Source of the DNA: Syngnathus acus | Lineage: Eukaryota > Chordata > Actinopteri > Syngnathiformes > Syngnathidae | Reading direction: 5' to 3' | Length of the DNA: 64,000 nucleotides | Assembly: GCF_901709675.1 (NCBI RefSeq) | Contig: NC_051101.1 | Location: 1,240,001-1,304,000 of the forward strand | Shown here: piece after piece, positions 36,301 through 61,967 of the stretch | Numbering within the stretch: position 1 is the stretch's first letter | How the letters are laid out: the number at the start of each line of letters is the position of its first letter | Notes under the pieces: generated by a model | The model's input: only the letters and a program-made list of their open reading frames with translations | Database searches by the model: none | Told to the model about the DNA's origin: nothing | Position numbers and translations under genes: made by a program

Positions 36301-37331
36301 TCTTCATGAACTCAAAATATTAGGAACACCTTCCGGTACAATACAGTGCAATTCTGAACGAAACAAACTACAAAAACAAAATAAAGACGCACCAGATGCC
36401 ATAACATGTGCAAGTGTACCTATTGTGGTGACCCGTGCGCGTGTGTGTGTCTAATTTGATGTGCGTGCATGTCGTGGCGTCTGACAGATGAGTAATGTGA
36501 TGAGCAGTGTAATGAATAGACGGGGGAGAGGCAAGAGGGTCTTATCGGTGCCACGGCGACCTTCACTTGCCAGGGTCTCGTGACATGATGGGGCAGCGCC
36601 CTCCATAATCGACTCAAGGATAAATGTTTCCCTTATGGAGATGACCTGTCAAACATTCTCGCTGTACACGTTCCATCCGATGTGCAGTAGCATCTAACGA
36701 CTGTTAAATGTTGAAAAATGTACGCAAACAAATACATTGGCTATTGTCCTTATTATGACTTTTTTTTTTTTAAAAGAATGTTGACTTTAGTTTTTAGAAA
36801 GTTATTACTTTTCTCATAATGTTAAAACATTTTATTTTAGTAACAATAGGTTTTTTCGATTCAAAATATGGATTGTACTTTGGTGCAATCAAGACTTTTC
36901 CCCATCACTACCCTACTGTCCTGTATATAATAGTTTGAAACTAGTTAAACTTTGAGCTTTCAGCAACATTATAACCATGAACAAAGGGACACTGTTGAGG
37001 GGGCTGTGCCCTGTTCTCCCCCCCTAGAACCGCCACTGAAATGTGAGTTTGAAACAAGCTGACACTTGTTCTTGCTTCATAGTTGTGATGGCCGGGTGTT
37101 GATTGCGGCAGCATGCGCAATCCTCCCGTTCGGCCTGTGACTCAAGCACGTATGACGATTTTGATGCACTTAGTGCTAGATGACCTCATCCTGGTTTTGG
37201 AGAAATTCTTCTGCAGTGTTGGAGGACAGCTACGGAGGGAACAGACAGTGAGGAGCGGCTGAACTTTAAATCCTCTTAGCGTCCTTCAACTACTGACTTG
37301 CTCTCATTCATGCGCTTCCTGCATCTGAGCA
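36301..37331. other. Non-coding sequence between transposons
   Basis: Unique-looking sequence, A/T-rich in the middle. No feature could be supported. Confidence 0.35.
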
Positions 37332-37566
37332 TACAGGACTGTCTCAGAAAATTAGAACATTGTGATAAAGTTCTTTATTTTCTGTAATACAATTAAAAAA
37401 ACAAAAAAGTCATACATTCTGAATTCATTACAAATCAACTGAAATATTGAAAGCCTTTTATTATTTTAATATTGCTGATTATGGCATACAGCTTAAGAAA
37501 ACTCAAATATCCTATCTCAAAATATTAGAATATCATGAAAAGGTATACTAGTAGGGTATTCAATTA

Positions 37567-38926
37567 CCGTATTTTCCGCCCTAAAAGGCGCACCTAAAAA
37601 CCTAAAATTTTCTCAAAAGCCGACAGTGCGCCTTATAGGCCAGTGCGCCTTATATATGGATCAACTGATGAATTTGTTGATCCATACTGGTTGTACACAG
37701 TGCTCTGCCAAAATGTTTCAGTACGTTTTAGTACGACTAGTAAATTACAAGGTCGCATCGCTTCCCAGCATTACGGCAACTGTAGTCAGGGGGCGTCACC
37801 GAATAGCTGTTGTACCCGCGAGGCTATTTCATGTCAAAATAGGCTGCTCTGTTAATGTTTCGAGTAAATCTACGGATCGATATGGAAGGGAAACATAGGT
37901 AAGTAGTACTAATGCGTTAGATCGAACTTTAGTCAGTTCCGATCATTTTATAGGAGATCGTTTGAGAAACGCGATTGTTTACACTTCGCTGAGGCTCATG
38001 GGAGATTGCGAGCTGAGGCTCGTGAGACTTTGCGGATGGCTAATGCTATTGCGATAGCTGCTATACGTACCAGGCTATTTCATGTCAAAATAGGCTGCTC
38101 TGTTAATGTTTCGAGTAAATCTACGGATCGATATGGAAGGGAAACATAGGTAAGTAGTACCAATGCGTTAGATCGAACTTTAGTCAGTTCCGATCATTTT
38201 ATAGGAGATTGTTTGAGAAACGCGATTGTTTACACTTTGCTGAGGCTCATGGGAGATTGCGAGCTGAGGCTCGTGAGACTTTGCGGATGGCTAATGCTAT
38301 TGCGATAGCTGCTATACGTACCAGGCTATTTCATGTCAAAATAGGCTGCTCTGTTAATGTTTCGAGTAAATCTACAGATCGATATGGAAGGGAAACATAG
38401 GTAAGTAGTACCAATGCGTTAGATCGAACTTTAGTCAGTTCCGATCATTTTATAGGAGATCGTTTGAGAAACGCGATTGTTTACACTTTGCTGAGGCTCA
38501 TGGGAGATTGCGAGCTGAGGCTCGTGAGACTTTGCGGATGGCTAATGCTATTGCGATAGCTGCTATACGTACCAGGCTATTTCATGTCAAAATAGGCTGC
38601 TCTGTTAATGTTTCGAGTAAATCTACGGATCGATATGGAAGGGAAACATAGGTAAGTAGTCCCAATGCGTTAGATCGAACTTTAGTCAGTTCTGATCATT
38701 TTATAGGAGATCGTTTGAGAAACGCGATTGTTTACAGAGGGCTCGTTGGTTATTGGCTAGTGGATGCATACCGCAACCCTAGTCAACCTCAGTTTGATGC
38801 AGTATAGCTTCTATTTTATGCGCCTTATAATCCGGTGCGCCTTATATATGGACAAAGTTTTAAAATGGGCCGTTCATTGAAGGTGCGCCTTATAACCCGG
38901 TGCGCCTTTTAGGGCGGAAAATACGG
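37567..38926. mobile_element. TA-flanked TIR element with internal 251-bp tandem array, complete copy
   Basis: The ends are CCGTATTTTCCGCCCTAAAA and its complement finishing CGGAAAATACGG. TA flanks are at 37565-37566 and 38927-38928. The homologous uninterrupted site is in copy A near 34580. GTGCGCCTTATA motifs repeat inside both ends. The middle holds a 251-bp tandem array, with landmarks at 37950, 38201, 38452 and 38703. No transposase is encoded. Confidence 0.92.
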
Positions 38927-39013
38927 TAATCACTTGAATGGTCTGATTAACTCGAAACACCTGCAAGGGTTTCCTGAGCCTTGAAAAACACTCAGCTTGG
39001 TTCAGTAAACTAA

Positions 39014-40566
39014 ATGACAAGTATGGGGAAGACTGCTGATCTGACTGCTGTCCAGAGGACCATCATTGACCTCCTCCATCAGGAGGGTAAGACACAAAAA
39101 GAAATTTCTCAAAGAGCAAGCTGTTCACAGAGTGCAGTTTCAAAGCACATCCACAAAAAGTCTGTTGGAAGGGGGAAATGTGGCAGGAAACGCTGCACAA
39201 CCAAGAGAGATGTCCGCAGCCTTGTGAAGAAGAGTCGCTTCCAGAATTTGGGGGAGCTTCAAAGACAGTGGACTGAAACTGGAGTTCAGGTATCAAAAGC
39301 CACTGTTCACAGACGTGTCTGGGAAATGGGCTACAATAGCCGTATTCCCATGGTCAAGCCACTTCTGAACTCAAGACAACGGAAGAAGCGTCCGACTTGG
39401 GCTATGGAAAAGAAGCACTGGACAGTTGCAGAGTGGTCCAAAGTTCTCTTTTCAGACGAAAGCAAGTTTTGTATTTCATTTGGAAGTCAAGGCGCCAGAG
39501 TCTGGAGAAAAGTTGGAGAGGAGCAAAATCCAAGTTGCTTGAAATCCAGTGTGAAGTTCCCACAGTCAGCGATGGTTTGGGGAGCCATTTCAGCTGCTGG
39601 TGTTGGTCCACTGTGTTTCATCAAGTCCAGAGTAAATGCAGATTTTAGAGCAGTGGTCCCCAACCTTTTTTGCGCCACGGACCGGTTACATGTCAGAAAT
39701 ATTTCCGCGGACCGGCATTTATATAAATAAATAATACATTTATATAAATAAATAAATAATACATTTATAATAAATATATAAATACGATGAAATAAAATGA
39801 TACGACTGACATAAAAACAAGTACAAATGACAAAAATAAAACTCACCATTACGTTGAATTAGTGGGAGCACTGAGTTTGTTTCTCAGAAACGAGCCGGTC
39901 CCATCTAGACATAATCGGAGACAATGACACCCGAAGTGATTAAGGTTTGTCTTTTATTGCAGGATGCTTGGTCTCCATGTGTTGAAGCAGTTTTGAATGC
40001 TTCATTGCCTGGTTAGTTAGCCTGTCGCCACATCTTAGCTTTGCGGGCTCGACTGGGGAAACATGTCACGTGACCGGGACGAGTGTCTTGACCTGAATTA
40101 ATTGATCGTCGATAATTTTATTTTTTTTTCTGTGCGGCTTGGCGGCCCGGTACCAAGTGACCCACGGACCGGTACCGGTCCGCGGCCCGGTGGTTGGGGA
40201 CCACTGTTTTAGAGCACTACATGCTTCCGTCTGCTGAAAAGCTCTATGGAGATGATGATTTCATTTTCCAGCATGATCTGGCACCTGCCCACAGTGCCAA
40301 AACCACCAGTAAATGGTGTACTGACCATGGCATTACTGTCCTCGATTGGCCTGCCAATTCCCCTGACCTGAACCCCATTAGAGAATTTGTGGGTATTGTG
40401 AAGAAGAAGCTGAAAGACACCAGACCCAACAATGCAAATGAGCTAAAGGCCGCTATTGAAGCATCCTGGGCATCCATAACACCTCAGCAATGCTGAGGCT
40501 GATTGCCTCCATGCCACGCTGCATTGGTTGCAGTAATCCGTGCAAAAGGATTCCCAACCAAGTACT
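39014..40566 (+). pseudogene. Tc1 transposase, copy B, interrupted
   Basis: Coding runs from near 39014 (MTSMGKTADLTAV) to VNADF at 39650. It is then split by the MITE at 39651-40206 and resumes at about 40207. The catalytic Asp motifs KVLFSDESKFCIS and FQHDLAPAHSAK are kept. The Glu motif reads LNPIREFVG through compensating indels, so the IEN context is lost. Premature stops follow near 40494. Confidence 0.88.
39651..40206. mobile_element. 556-bp hAT-type MITE in the Tc1 transposase
   Basis: The element begins CAGTGGTCCCCAACC and ends GGTTGGGGACCACTG. The 8-bp duplication is TTTTAGAG (39643-39650 and 40207-40214). The copy A transposase shows the empty site. Confidence 0.93.
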
Positions 40567-40846
40567 GAGTGCATTAATGGACATTTTCAAATGTTTGATT
40601 TTGTTTTGCTGTCTTAAATCTTTTTTTTTACTTGGTCTGAGGAAATATTCAAATTGTTTGAGATAGGATTTTTGAGTTTTCTTAAGCTGTAAGTCATAAT
40701 CAGCAATATTAAAATAATAAAAGGCTTGCAATATTTCAGTTGATTTGTAATGAATCCAGAATGTATGATATTTTTGTTTTTTTAATTGCATTACAGAAAA
40801 TAAAGAACTTTATCACAATATTCAAATTTTCTGAGACAGTCCTGTA

Positions 40847-43800
40847 TATACATATGCGTAGATGTAGGATGTATGTATATGTGCATGTCTTTCCTTATCT
40901 GTGGCATGCACCGTCTCTCCTCTCGAGCCACTCGCAAGGTTATTCCCAAGGACGGCCGGCTCCCAGCATTCCACCGTCTGCGCGTGATTGGATGCCAGCT
41001 CTTAAAGGGCCACTTCCTCCTCGCATACCCAAGCACATGGCCGCCACTGCAGCATCACTGCCGTTGCTCCTCCAGTTGTGACTACATGTGTGCGCGCTGA
41101 CATAATCAGCCATCAGTTTGTTGCCACGTGCAAATGACGTTCATAGTTGAAGGATTTCTTTCAACTATTTGTGTGCTTTTATGCACTCTGTTTGAGTGAC
41201 ATCGACCCCTGGCTGCCCTCTGCGTGGCAGCTCACTCGTCACATGGCTCGCGTTTGCAGTGAGGTAAAATGTTTCCGGAGAGCCTGCGCTGTCCTTTTGC
41301 TTTATGCTAAGCGATGTTGACACACTCTAAGCTCAGCAGACCTGAAAAGCAAACAGCCCAGCCCGCAAGCCGACAATGAGCCGCCAGCCACCTGCTCCTC
41401 CGACACAATGAGGAGACCATTGACAATCACACAAAAAAGCATGCTAGCTTAAAAGGTTTCAAGTGCACCACTGCTAATCTGCTGAACGATAATAGCAGCC
41501 TAGTAAGCTATAATATAAAGGAAATAATGTTAAAAAAATATTTTTGCCGATTCTGACTTCTTTCAAGCGTGGATTCTATCGGCCCGATGGTACTTGGATG
41601 ACTTAGAGCGCAGTCATACTTCAATCCTGCTTTCTTATCTTTTATCCACGCTAACACCCACAGGAATTTTCCATCACTGGCCACCTGACTCACTCCTTCA
41701 TCTCCGTCATTTCTCCATCCCTCCCTTTTTCTCCTTAACCTCATCGTCCATCCCCGGTGATCCCGAGTCTGTTTTTCCCCTCCCCTCATTTCCCCGCCTT
41801 CCTCCCGCGCCGGAGGCGCAGATTATGTCAGACGTTTCGAAAAGCGGATTAGCCGGGATCACCTTCACACACGCTAGCTCGTGCAGATGTCTCCCCCGTA
41901 TGAGCGGCCCTTTGTAATCAAAAGTATGCCCGTGCAAGTGTGCACACGTTTCCTTTTTGGCATGTCCCCGCTGGTGTGTTTTAGAACAAAGGAATTCATA
42001 CTCGTCGGCATTTGACATGCAAGAGCCAATGGTTATATGGAAAAAAATAGGTTAATATTTGGCTCGCAAAGCTCGAAATTGCTCGTATAACTGCTGGCCA
42101 GGTCAGATTTAAGAGCGACCGTAATCAATGATTCTAAATACGGCCCTGCGCTCACTGTGATCCTGCACTGCATGACACTCAGACCTCTATCTATAGCCTG
42201 ATTCACGCCTTGCGTCTCATACAGTTCCAAAAATTCTCCATAGCCTTTGTTCGTCTCAGCGTGTGTGTGTTGTGCCACCTTTGAGCTGAAAAGCATCATT
42301 TTACCACAACAGAATAGGAAACAGTGCACCCCTTTTCCCTCATCCTTTAATTTCTGACTCAGCAAAATAAGCCCCCAGACAAGGTCATCTGACTTGTGTT
42401 GCCATGGCAACCAAGATTTCTGGAGTGCATTTTGTTTCCCATCCGCCCACCTCTCCTCAAAAACAGACGCAGCAAGATGCGTTCACAAAAGAGCGGCAGC
42501 CATTTTGCAAGCAGACTGGAAACGACTATGAGCGACAAGGTCCCTTTAAGCCCGTCAAACCGCAGCGGCGTGTTGGCGCGTCGCTCCGGGCTCTCATGTG
42601 CGAACGGGCTCTGCTTTTCCCTTGCAAATTAACAACGCAAGAATGAAGCCTCGCTGCACGTCTGCGCTGTTCCGTCGCTTGGGAAAGAAACACAGCGGGG
42701 AAGAAACGTGACTCATGCTTGCCGCTCTTTTCTTTATAGTCTTCCTCTTTGCATGTGTCAATTTGCAGAATGCAAAACAAAAAGTTGTGCTCCCAAATGC
42801 TACCTTGGCCGCTGAGCCCTCACTACAGCATGGCTGGCGAATGTTTGATTCCATTTTGGAGACAATGACAGTTCATATGTGCAGTGATTCTGTTATCTTC
42901 ACCTACTTCTTGTATCTATTTTGCTCGCGATGCTAATAGTCATTACCGGAAGGCTGCCTTCTCAGTCTAACTATTTCATGTATGTCAGAAAGATTGAGTA
43001 CACTCTGCGTAGCCTTCTCTGTTGGGTTGCGGAAGAAGGTCTAACCCCCACCTCCGGGATTGCTACTCTTGTACTCTTGGCCGCCCACCAAGAAGGGGGT
43101 GACTCTCCCTCGCCTGTGTGATGTGTGACCTTGTGGTCTTAACTGAAACCAACTAACTAATATATGTGCAAAGAGTGTCATCGAGAAGGGAAGGCCAGTG
43201 AAAGCAGGAGAAAGGTCACAGCAAGAAAACAGCATAGCTCAAGCTATCTAGCTAATTATATGTACCTAAGAGGCCTAATCTAACAATTCCCAGCATTAAA
43301 CATTTGAGATAATGTGTGCGCACCTTTGTCACTAAACACATTCATATGTGAAAGCCAAGGTGGTGTAAGGCATATTAAAACGATGTATCGTCCATAACAA
43401 TCTCTCAACCGTTTACAGTAGGTGACCTTGGGATTCAAGCAGGCACAAGTACGTGCAAAGTGCCTTTGAACATTTACATGCACCGTATAGAAATGACAAA
43501 CAGAAATAATGAAAAAAAACTAAGTGAACATAGCTAGCGCCATTAGCTTAGCTGGCTGAGCTTGGTTGTATTGCAGATAGTAACTTGGCCTTGTAACGTT
43601 TGCATTTTAGCGATACGTCTATTCCAATTTTCCAACTAAAAGCATGTATCATGTCTCTTTAGTTTAGCTTGCCCTAGCTAAGGATAGTAAGCTGTTATGT
43701 TTGCATTTTGGCGTTAAGTCTATATGCAAATATCGCATCCCAGCAAATGTCAGCTACGATGACTAAGATTATAAGCACCATGGCTCATAACCAGACATAC

Positions 43801-44300
43801 GTTAGTAATACGTTTTTTTTTTTACCTTTCAGCAGATGACGTGTCTGACAGCTGTTAGACATGTCCTCCCATTGCTGCATGATATATATTTTTAATTTTT
43901 GACGTGATAAAAGTGGAATGTAGAGAATAGATTCACCCGCCCCTGCACTACAGCAATGAATAATGTATGCGTAAATGCTGACTCTGCACAGTGTGCGAGG
44001 CTCCCCTGCTATTGCTTAAGTGCATTGATGCAACTGTAATATGAACACACACATAGGTTTCTCACCACGTAACTTGGACGTGCCAAAAAGAACACAATGT
44101 CTGCGACACAAGAACAAACCAGTCTAACCTTATTTCGTGTTTCGACGTTAAAACCTTGGCGAGTGGGCATGACTACAGCGAGCAGCTAGCGACCCAGCCG
44201 CCGAATTCTGCAGTAAAATGGGAGGGGCTAAACTCGCCTCCAATTAGCTGGCAGGAATCCAACGTTGGCGCCCTGGTCGTCAGCGAAGAGACGCTCGGTG
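40847..44300. other. Unique sequence upstream of atp1a3
   Basis: No transposon ends, exons or RNA genes were recognised. The right-hand part may hold distal regulatory sequence for atp1a3, but this cannot be shown from one sequence. Confidence 0.35.
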
Positions 44301-44304
44301 TCGC

Positions 44305-44415
44305 CATTGGACAGCGGACCAAGTGCCGTATGTAGGAGCGTTGCTCATTGGCGACGGTGCTGCTGGTGGGCGAGGCGTATTTAAATCAGCTATCCTGCTT
44401 TTTAGCCATTCGCTC
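44305..44415 (+). promoter_or_regulatory. atp1a3: Probable atp1a3 core promoter
   Basis: Two inverted CCAAT boxes (ATTGG at 44306-44310 and 44347-44351) and a G/C-box-like GTGGGCGAGGCG lie before a TATA-like TATTTAAAT at 44378-44386. This places transcription start at roughly 44410. The following 470 bp are G/C-rich and lead to the ATG at 44881. The position fits a 5' untranslated exon that ends at the MG codons. Confidence 0.5.
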
Positions 44416-44880
44416 CGGGCGGCGCTTCTTTCACATGCGGAGTGGTCCAGCGCGAGGAGAAATCGTACTGCGGCAAGCTGTTACAGCTGTTACCGGGCCG
44501 CGGAGGGATACAGGCGCCCGGAAGGGAGGGTAGTGCGGCTCGCGAGTTAGTTACGCCGGTCTTTTCGGGCTGATGCTCTGCATGAGAGCGAGACGTTTCT
44601 TTTTAAAACAAGGCACTCGAACCACGGCCAGGCTGGTCGTAGACGTTTTCGCCGAGCTTTAATTTGCGAGAGCCGTTTGAGGAACGGCAACTTCTCGGTG
44701 ACGCACTCACCTTAAGCCTCCGTTGCATTCCCCGTTGTCTTGCCTCAAGACTGGTCGTAGCACCATTTTCTCTTTACTCCCCCCTTTTTCCCCTTCCCAT
44801 CCGCCGCAAGACGTTTTAAGGGCGCTCCAGCGGAGTAGGCACGAACCAGCGAGGAGGACAAGAATTGTGACTGCGCCAAC
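44410..44880 (+). other. atp1a3: atp1a3 5' untranslated region (exon 1)
   Basis: CpG-rich transcribed leader inferred from the promoter signals and from the splice donor after the start codon. The start site is approximate. The context just before the ATG is GCGCCAAC. Confidence 0.45.
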
Positions 44881-58934
<14,054 letters not shown>

Positions 58935-59725
58935 TCGTCGGAGCATCTTGTTGCTCATCACCCCCCTCCAAACCTTCCCCCTTCCTCCCTCATCTTCTCC
59001 CACTTACTTCACCCTCTCCAACTGCCCTGCCCCTCCCCTGTCCAAGACAAAGAAAACAACAACGCTTTAAAGCAATTGTCATCCCAACTGCCCCAAAGAT
59101 TCAAAACGGCAAACGCACCTTTACAACTTTCGACATACACTGACTCCAGCCCTCCCTCACTTGCCCCTCCCCCTGTCACCGCCCCCTCCCTTATGGTAGT
59201 CTTTGCATGTGTTCTTTCACTGCTGTGTACATAAACCAGTATAATAATAATAATAATATCTACCAAACGGCAGCTGCATATTGTCTTATGTAGATTCCAA
59301 GGAGCCGACTCAGCTGAAAAAGGGCCACCCTGCTAATCCCCCCCCACACACACACAGACACACACAAATAGCCACCACACTTACCGACTCCCACTTGCGC
59401 CACAGTGTTGTAGTTGTGTTTATTATTTGAAATATGTCAAGTAGGGGGACTGATTTACAGATTATTTTTTTTTTTTTTTAAATCTATTATCATGATGGAG
59501 TGGTGGGGGAGGACACCGAGGCACCCCACACCGCACCTCTGGTCTCCCTCCTCTCCCTGTTTGTCTCTCGTTTGTGTACACTGTGTGACAGCATTGTTCT
59601 TGTTCTCACTATGAAACCGCCACCCTCCCGTACATCAACAATCTTTCTGTGTGCTCTAGGAAATCTATATAATTCTATACTGAATTTAAAATGGCACCCA
59701 TACAATAAAAGATGAGAAATGTTGA
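58935..59725 (+). other. atp1a3: atp1a3 3' untranslated region
   Basis: Non-coding, pyrimidine-rich sequence after TGA at 58932-58934. It ends near the poly(A) signal AATAAA at 59704-59709. It contains an (AAT)n run near 59240 and a T-run near 59465. Confidence 0.7.
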
Positions 59726-61670
59726 AGAAAAAAAACCTAATTAGTAAACAGCCCTTTTTCTGGTACTTTTGGCCTGTTCTGTTTCAAAATGGACGCCACT
59801 GGTGTAGGTGTGTGCTGCGATGATGATTATGTAGGATGAGGATGATTGTCCTGGTCCGCATGTGTGCGCGTGTGTGTGTCTCAGGCTGGCTGCTTTAAGG
59901 TTGACGTCCGACATCAATTGAAAAGATCCAAACAAAGTAAGAAAGAACATGTGTGACAAAGAAATGAAAGCAACACCAATAAAACAGCTAGAAACATTTA
60001 ATACAACTTCATGCTGCCTGCGGCTCTTTCTTTGGAGAAAACAAAAGTTGCCCGAGAAACCAAGTATTTCTAGATTGCGGATTAGGTGCGAGAAGGTGCA
60101 CAGTATTACAACAAATTGGAACTTTCTGCCTGTTTATTGAAAATGCAGCTTTGCGGAAGCAGACAGGACAGATGTGATTAGTCCCAACTGGCGCCCTGCG
60201 CAGCAACCGCTGGCAAGTTATTATCATAGACAATATTTACAGACAAGTGCATAGACGCACGCCATCTCGACTAGACGGCGCAGCCATATTCGAAGTGAAG
60301 CGATTTGTCAAGGTGCTCCTCTGGGAAGTATCGTCAAGCCAGAACGCACCCAATTATTACTGATTCGTTGCTTGGGATTTTATTTTCATTCTTACTACAT
60401 TTTCGGGATATGTGCCAATTTTATGGCTAAATCAATGGCCATATCCAATACGGCGGAGGCCCCTTATGGCCCACCCGTTGGGACGAGTCTGCTGATGTCC
60501 AGGCACACTAAGGAAGGGGGAAGAGGACCGCAACCGCTGACTGTCCAACAATGTTAGAATATTGTACAATTACACATTTCAGTATTTTAAGTAATGCAAG
60601 TGAAATAAATGTACACATTTAAATATATATATATATATGTATGTATAATATATATATGTATAATATATATATGTATATTATATATATGTATATTATATAT
60701 ACATGTATATATATATATAACAATACATAAGAAATATTAATTAGCTCATTCTACAACTGTTAATATTAAAAAAAAACACTACTGTATTTGAACTGAAAAT
60801 AAATACAATACGTTTTCAAAATATTTTGGAAAACATGAAAAATGTAATATTCTCAATTGGATCCGCTCTTAAAAAAATAATATTGACATATTGAGGATTT
60901 TAAAATGTCTCCAGTATTCCTTAGCAATAAATCATATATGTTTTATGCAAACAAAACACATTTTGTGATAACGGCAAGGACCTCATCGGAACGTGACTTC
61001 AATTTTTGCTTCAAATGATACTGCCTCAGGTACACAATGCAGGCAGCAGCAAAATAGCATCTCAATTTATGCAGTGTGAAATACAATTTCAATTATTTAA
61101 AATTCTGCATCATTACGTCATGACTGCATGAGGCTCGTATGAATTACATTGCTCATATGAATTACAGCTCCATTTAACAAGCACCCAAACATCTCTTGTA
61201 CGTGCCGGCTTTGTGTCACCCTGTTTTTTGCTCTCCATCTCACTGCAGTGCAACTTCACTCACCCTCCACCCCCTCCCACACCTTCAACCACACTCCATT
61301 TAATAGAATATCGATCCACGCCTTTGCCGCAGAGAATAAGCCAGCGTGTGTGGGGGGTGTGGTCAAGGTCATTGCCATGGTAACCTGAGCGAGGGGGTCT
61401 TCTGTAGCATGGGTCAGGCAGGTCAGAAGGGGGGGGGGGTTCATTTTGAGTAAAAAGCTAGAGATGGAAGATGAGCAAATGTTCCCACTGCAAAGGAGAG
61501 TAATGATAAAACTAAATAGACAACAAACAGAAACGGAATGGTTGGAAATGTGATCGCTCGGTCTGTTCTGCGGAGATCCAAGTTCGGCTAAAATTCCTCG
61601 TTTATACATTCAGTAGTTGAGACCAGCCAATGATCCACTTAAAAAAATACGTTTTTTTTTCTGCTTATAT
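59726..61670. other. Intergenic region between convergent genes
   Basis: A/T-rich sequence with an AT/GTATAT microsatellite at about 60620-60720 and a G-run at about 61430-61440. No gene was recognised. Confidence 0.5.
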
Positions 61671-61967
61671 GGTCAGACTTTTATTTATAACACAAACCTC
61701 AAATATGACCCAATTAATAGAGTATATTAATTGTCAAAATACATCAGCATGAATGAAACAAGCTCAACTGAATTTATAGATGTATAAAACAGAATCAATA
61801 GAAGACTGAAGGTGTTCAGAAGCTTTTAAATAGCACTTTTGTTCGGTTCAGAGTTGTTTCAATACAGGAAAGAAGTCAAATTTGGCATTTCATGATCATG
61901 TAGCCTAAACCGATGATTATGGTCATACGCGTGTATCAGCAAGACGTTGTAACCAAGGCGGCGTATA
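61670..61967 (-). other. rabac1: rabac1 3' untranslated region
   Basis: A/T-rich sequence after the stop codon (TGA, plus-strand 61968-61970). A minus-strand AATAAA signal (TTTATT on the plus strand) lies at 61680-61685 and gives the probable end. Confidence 0.5.

Larger units (their letters stand above)
37334..40844 (+). mobile_element. Tc1/mariner transposon, copy B, with two nested insertions
   Basis: The same inverted repeats as copy A, with TA flanks at 37332-37333 and 40845-40846. A TA-flanked element (37567-38926) lies before the transposase and a hAT-type MITE (39651-40206) lies inside it. Copy A supplies the empty site for both insertions. Without them the element would be about 1.6 kb. 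Confidence 0.92.
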
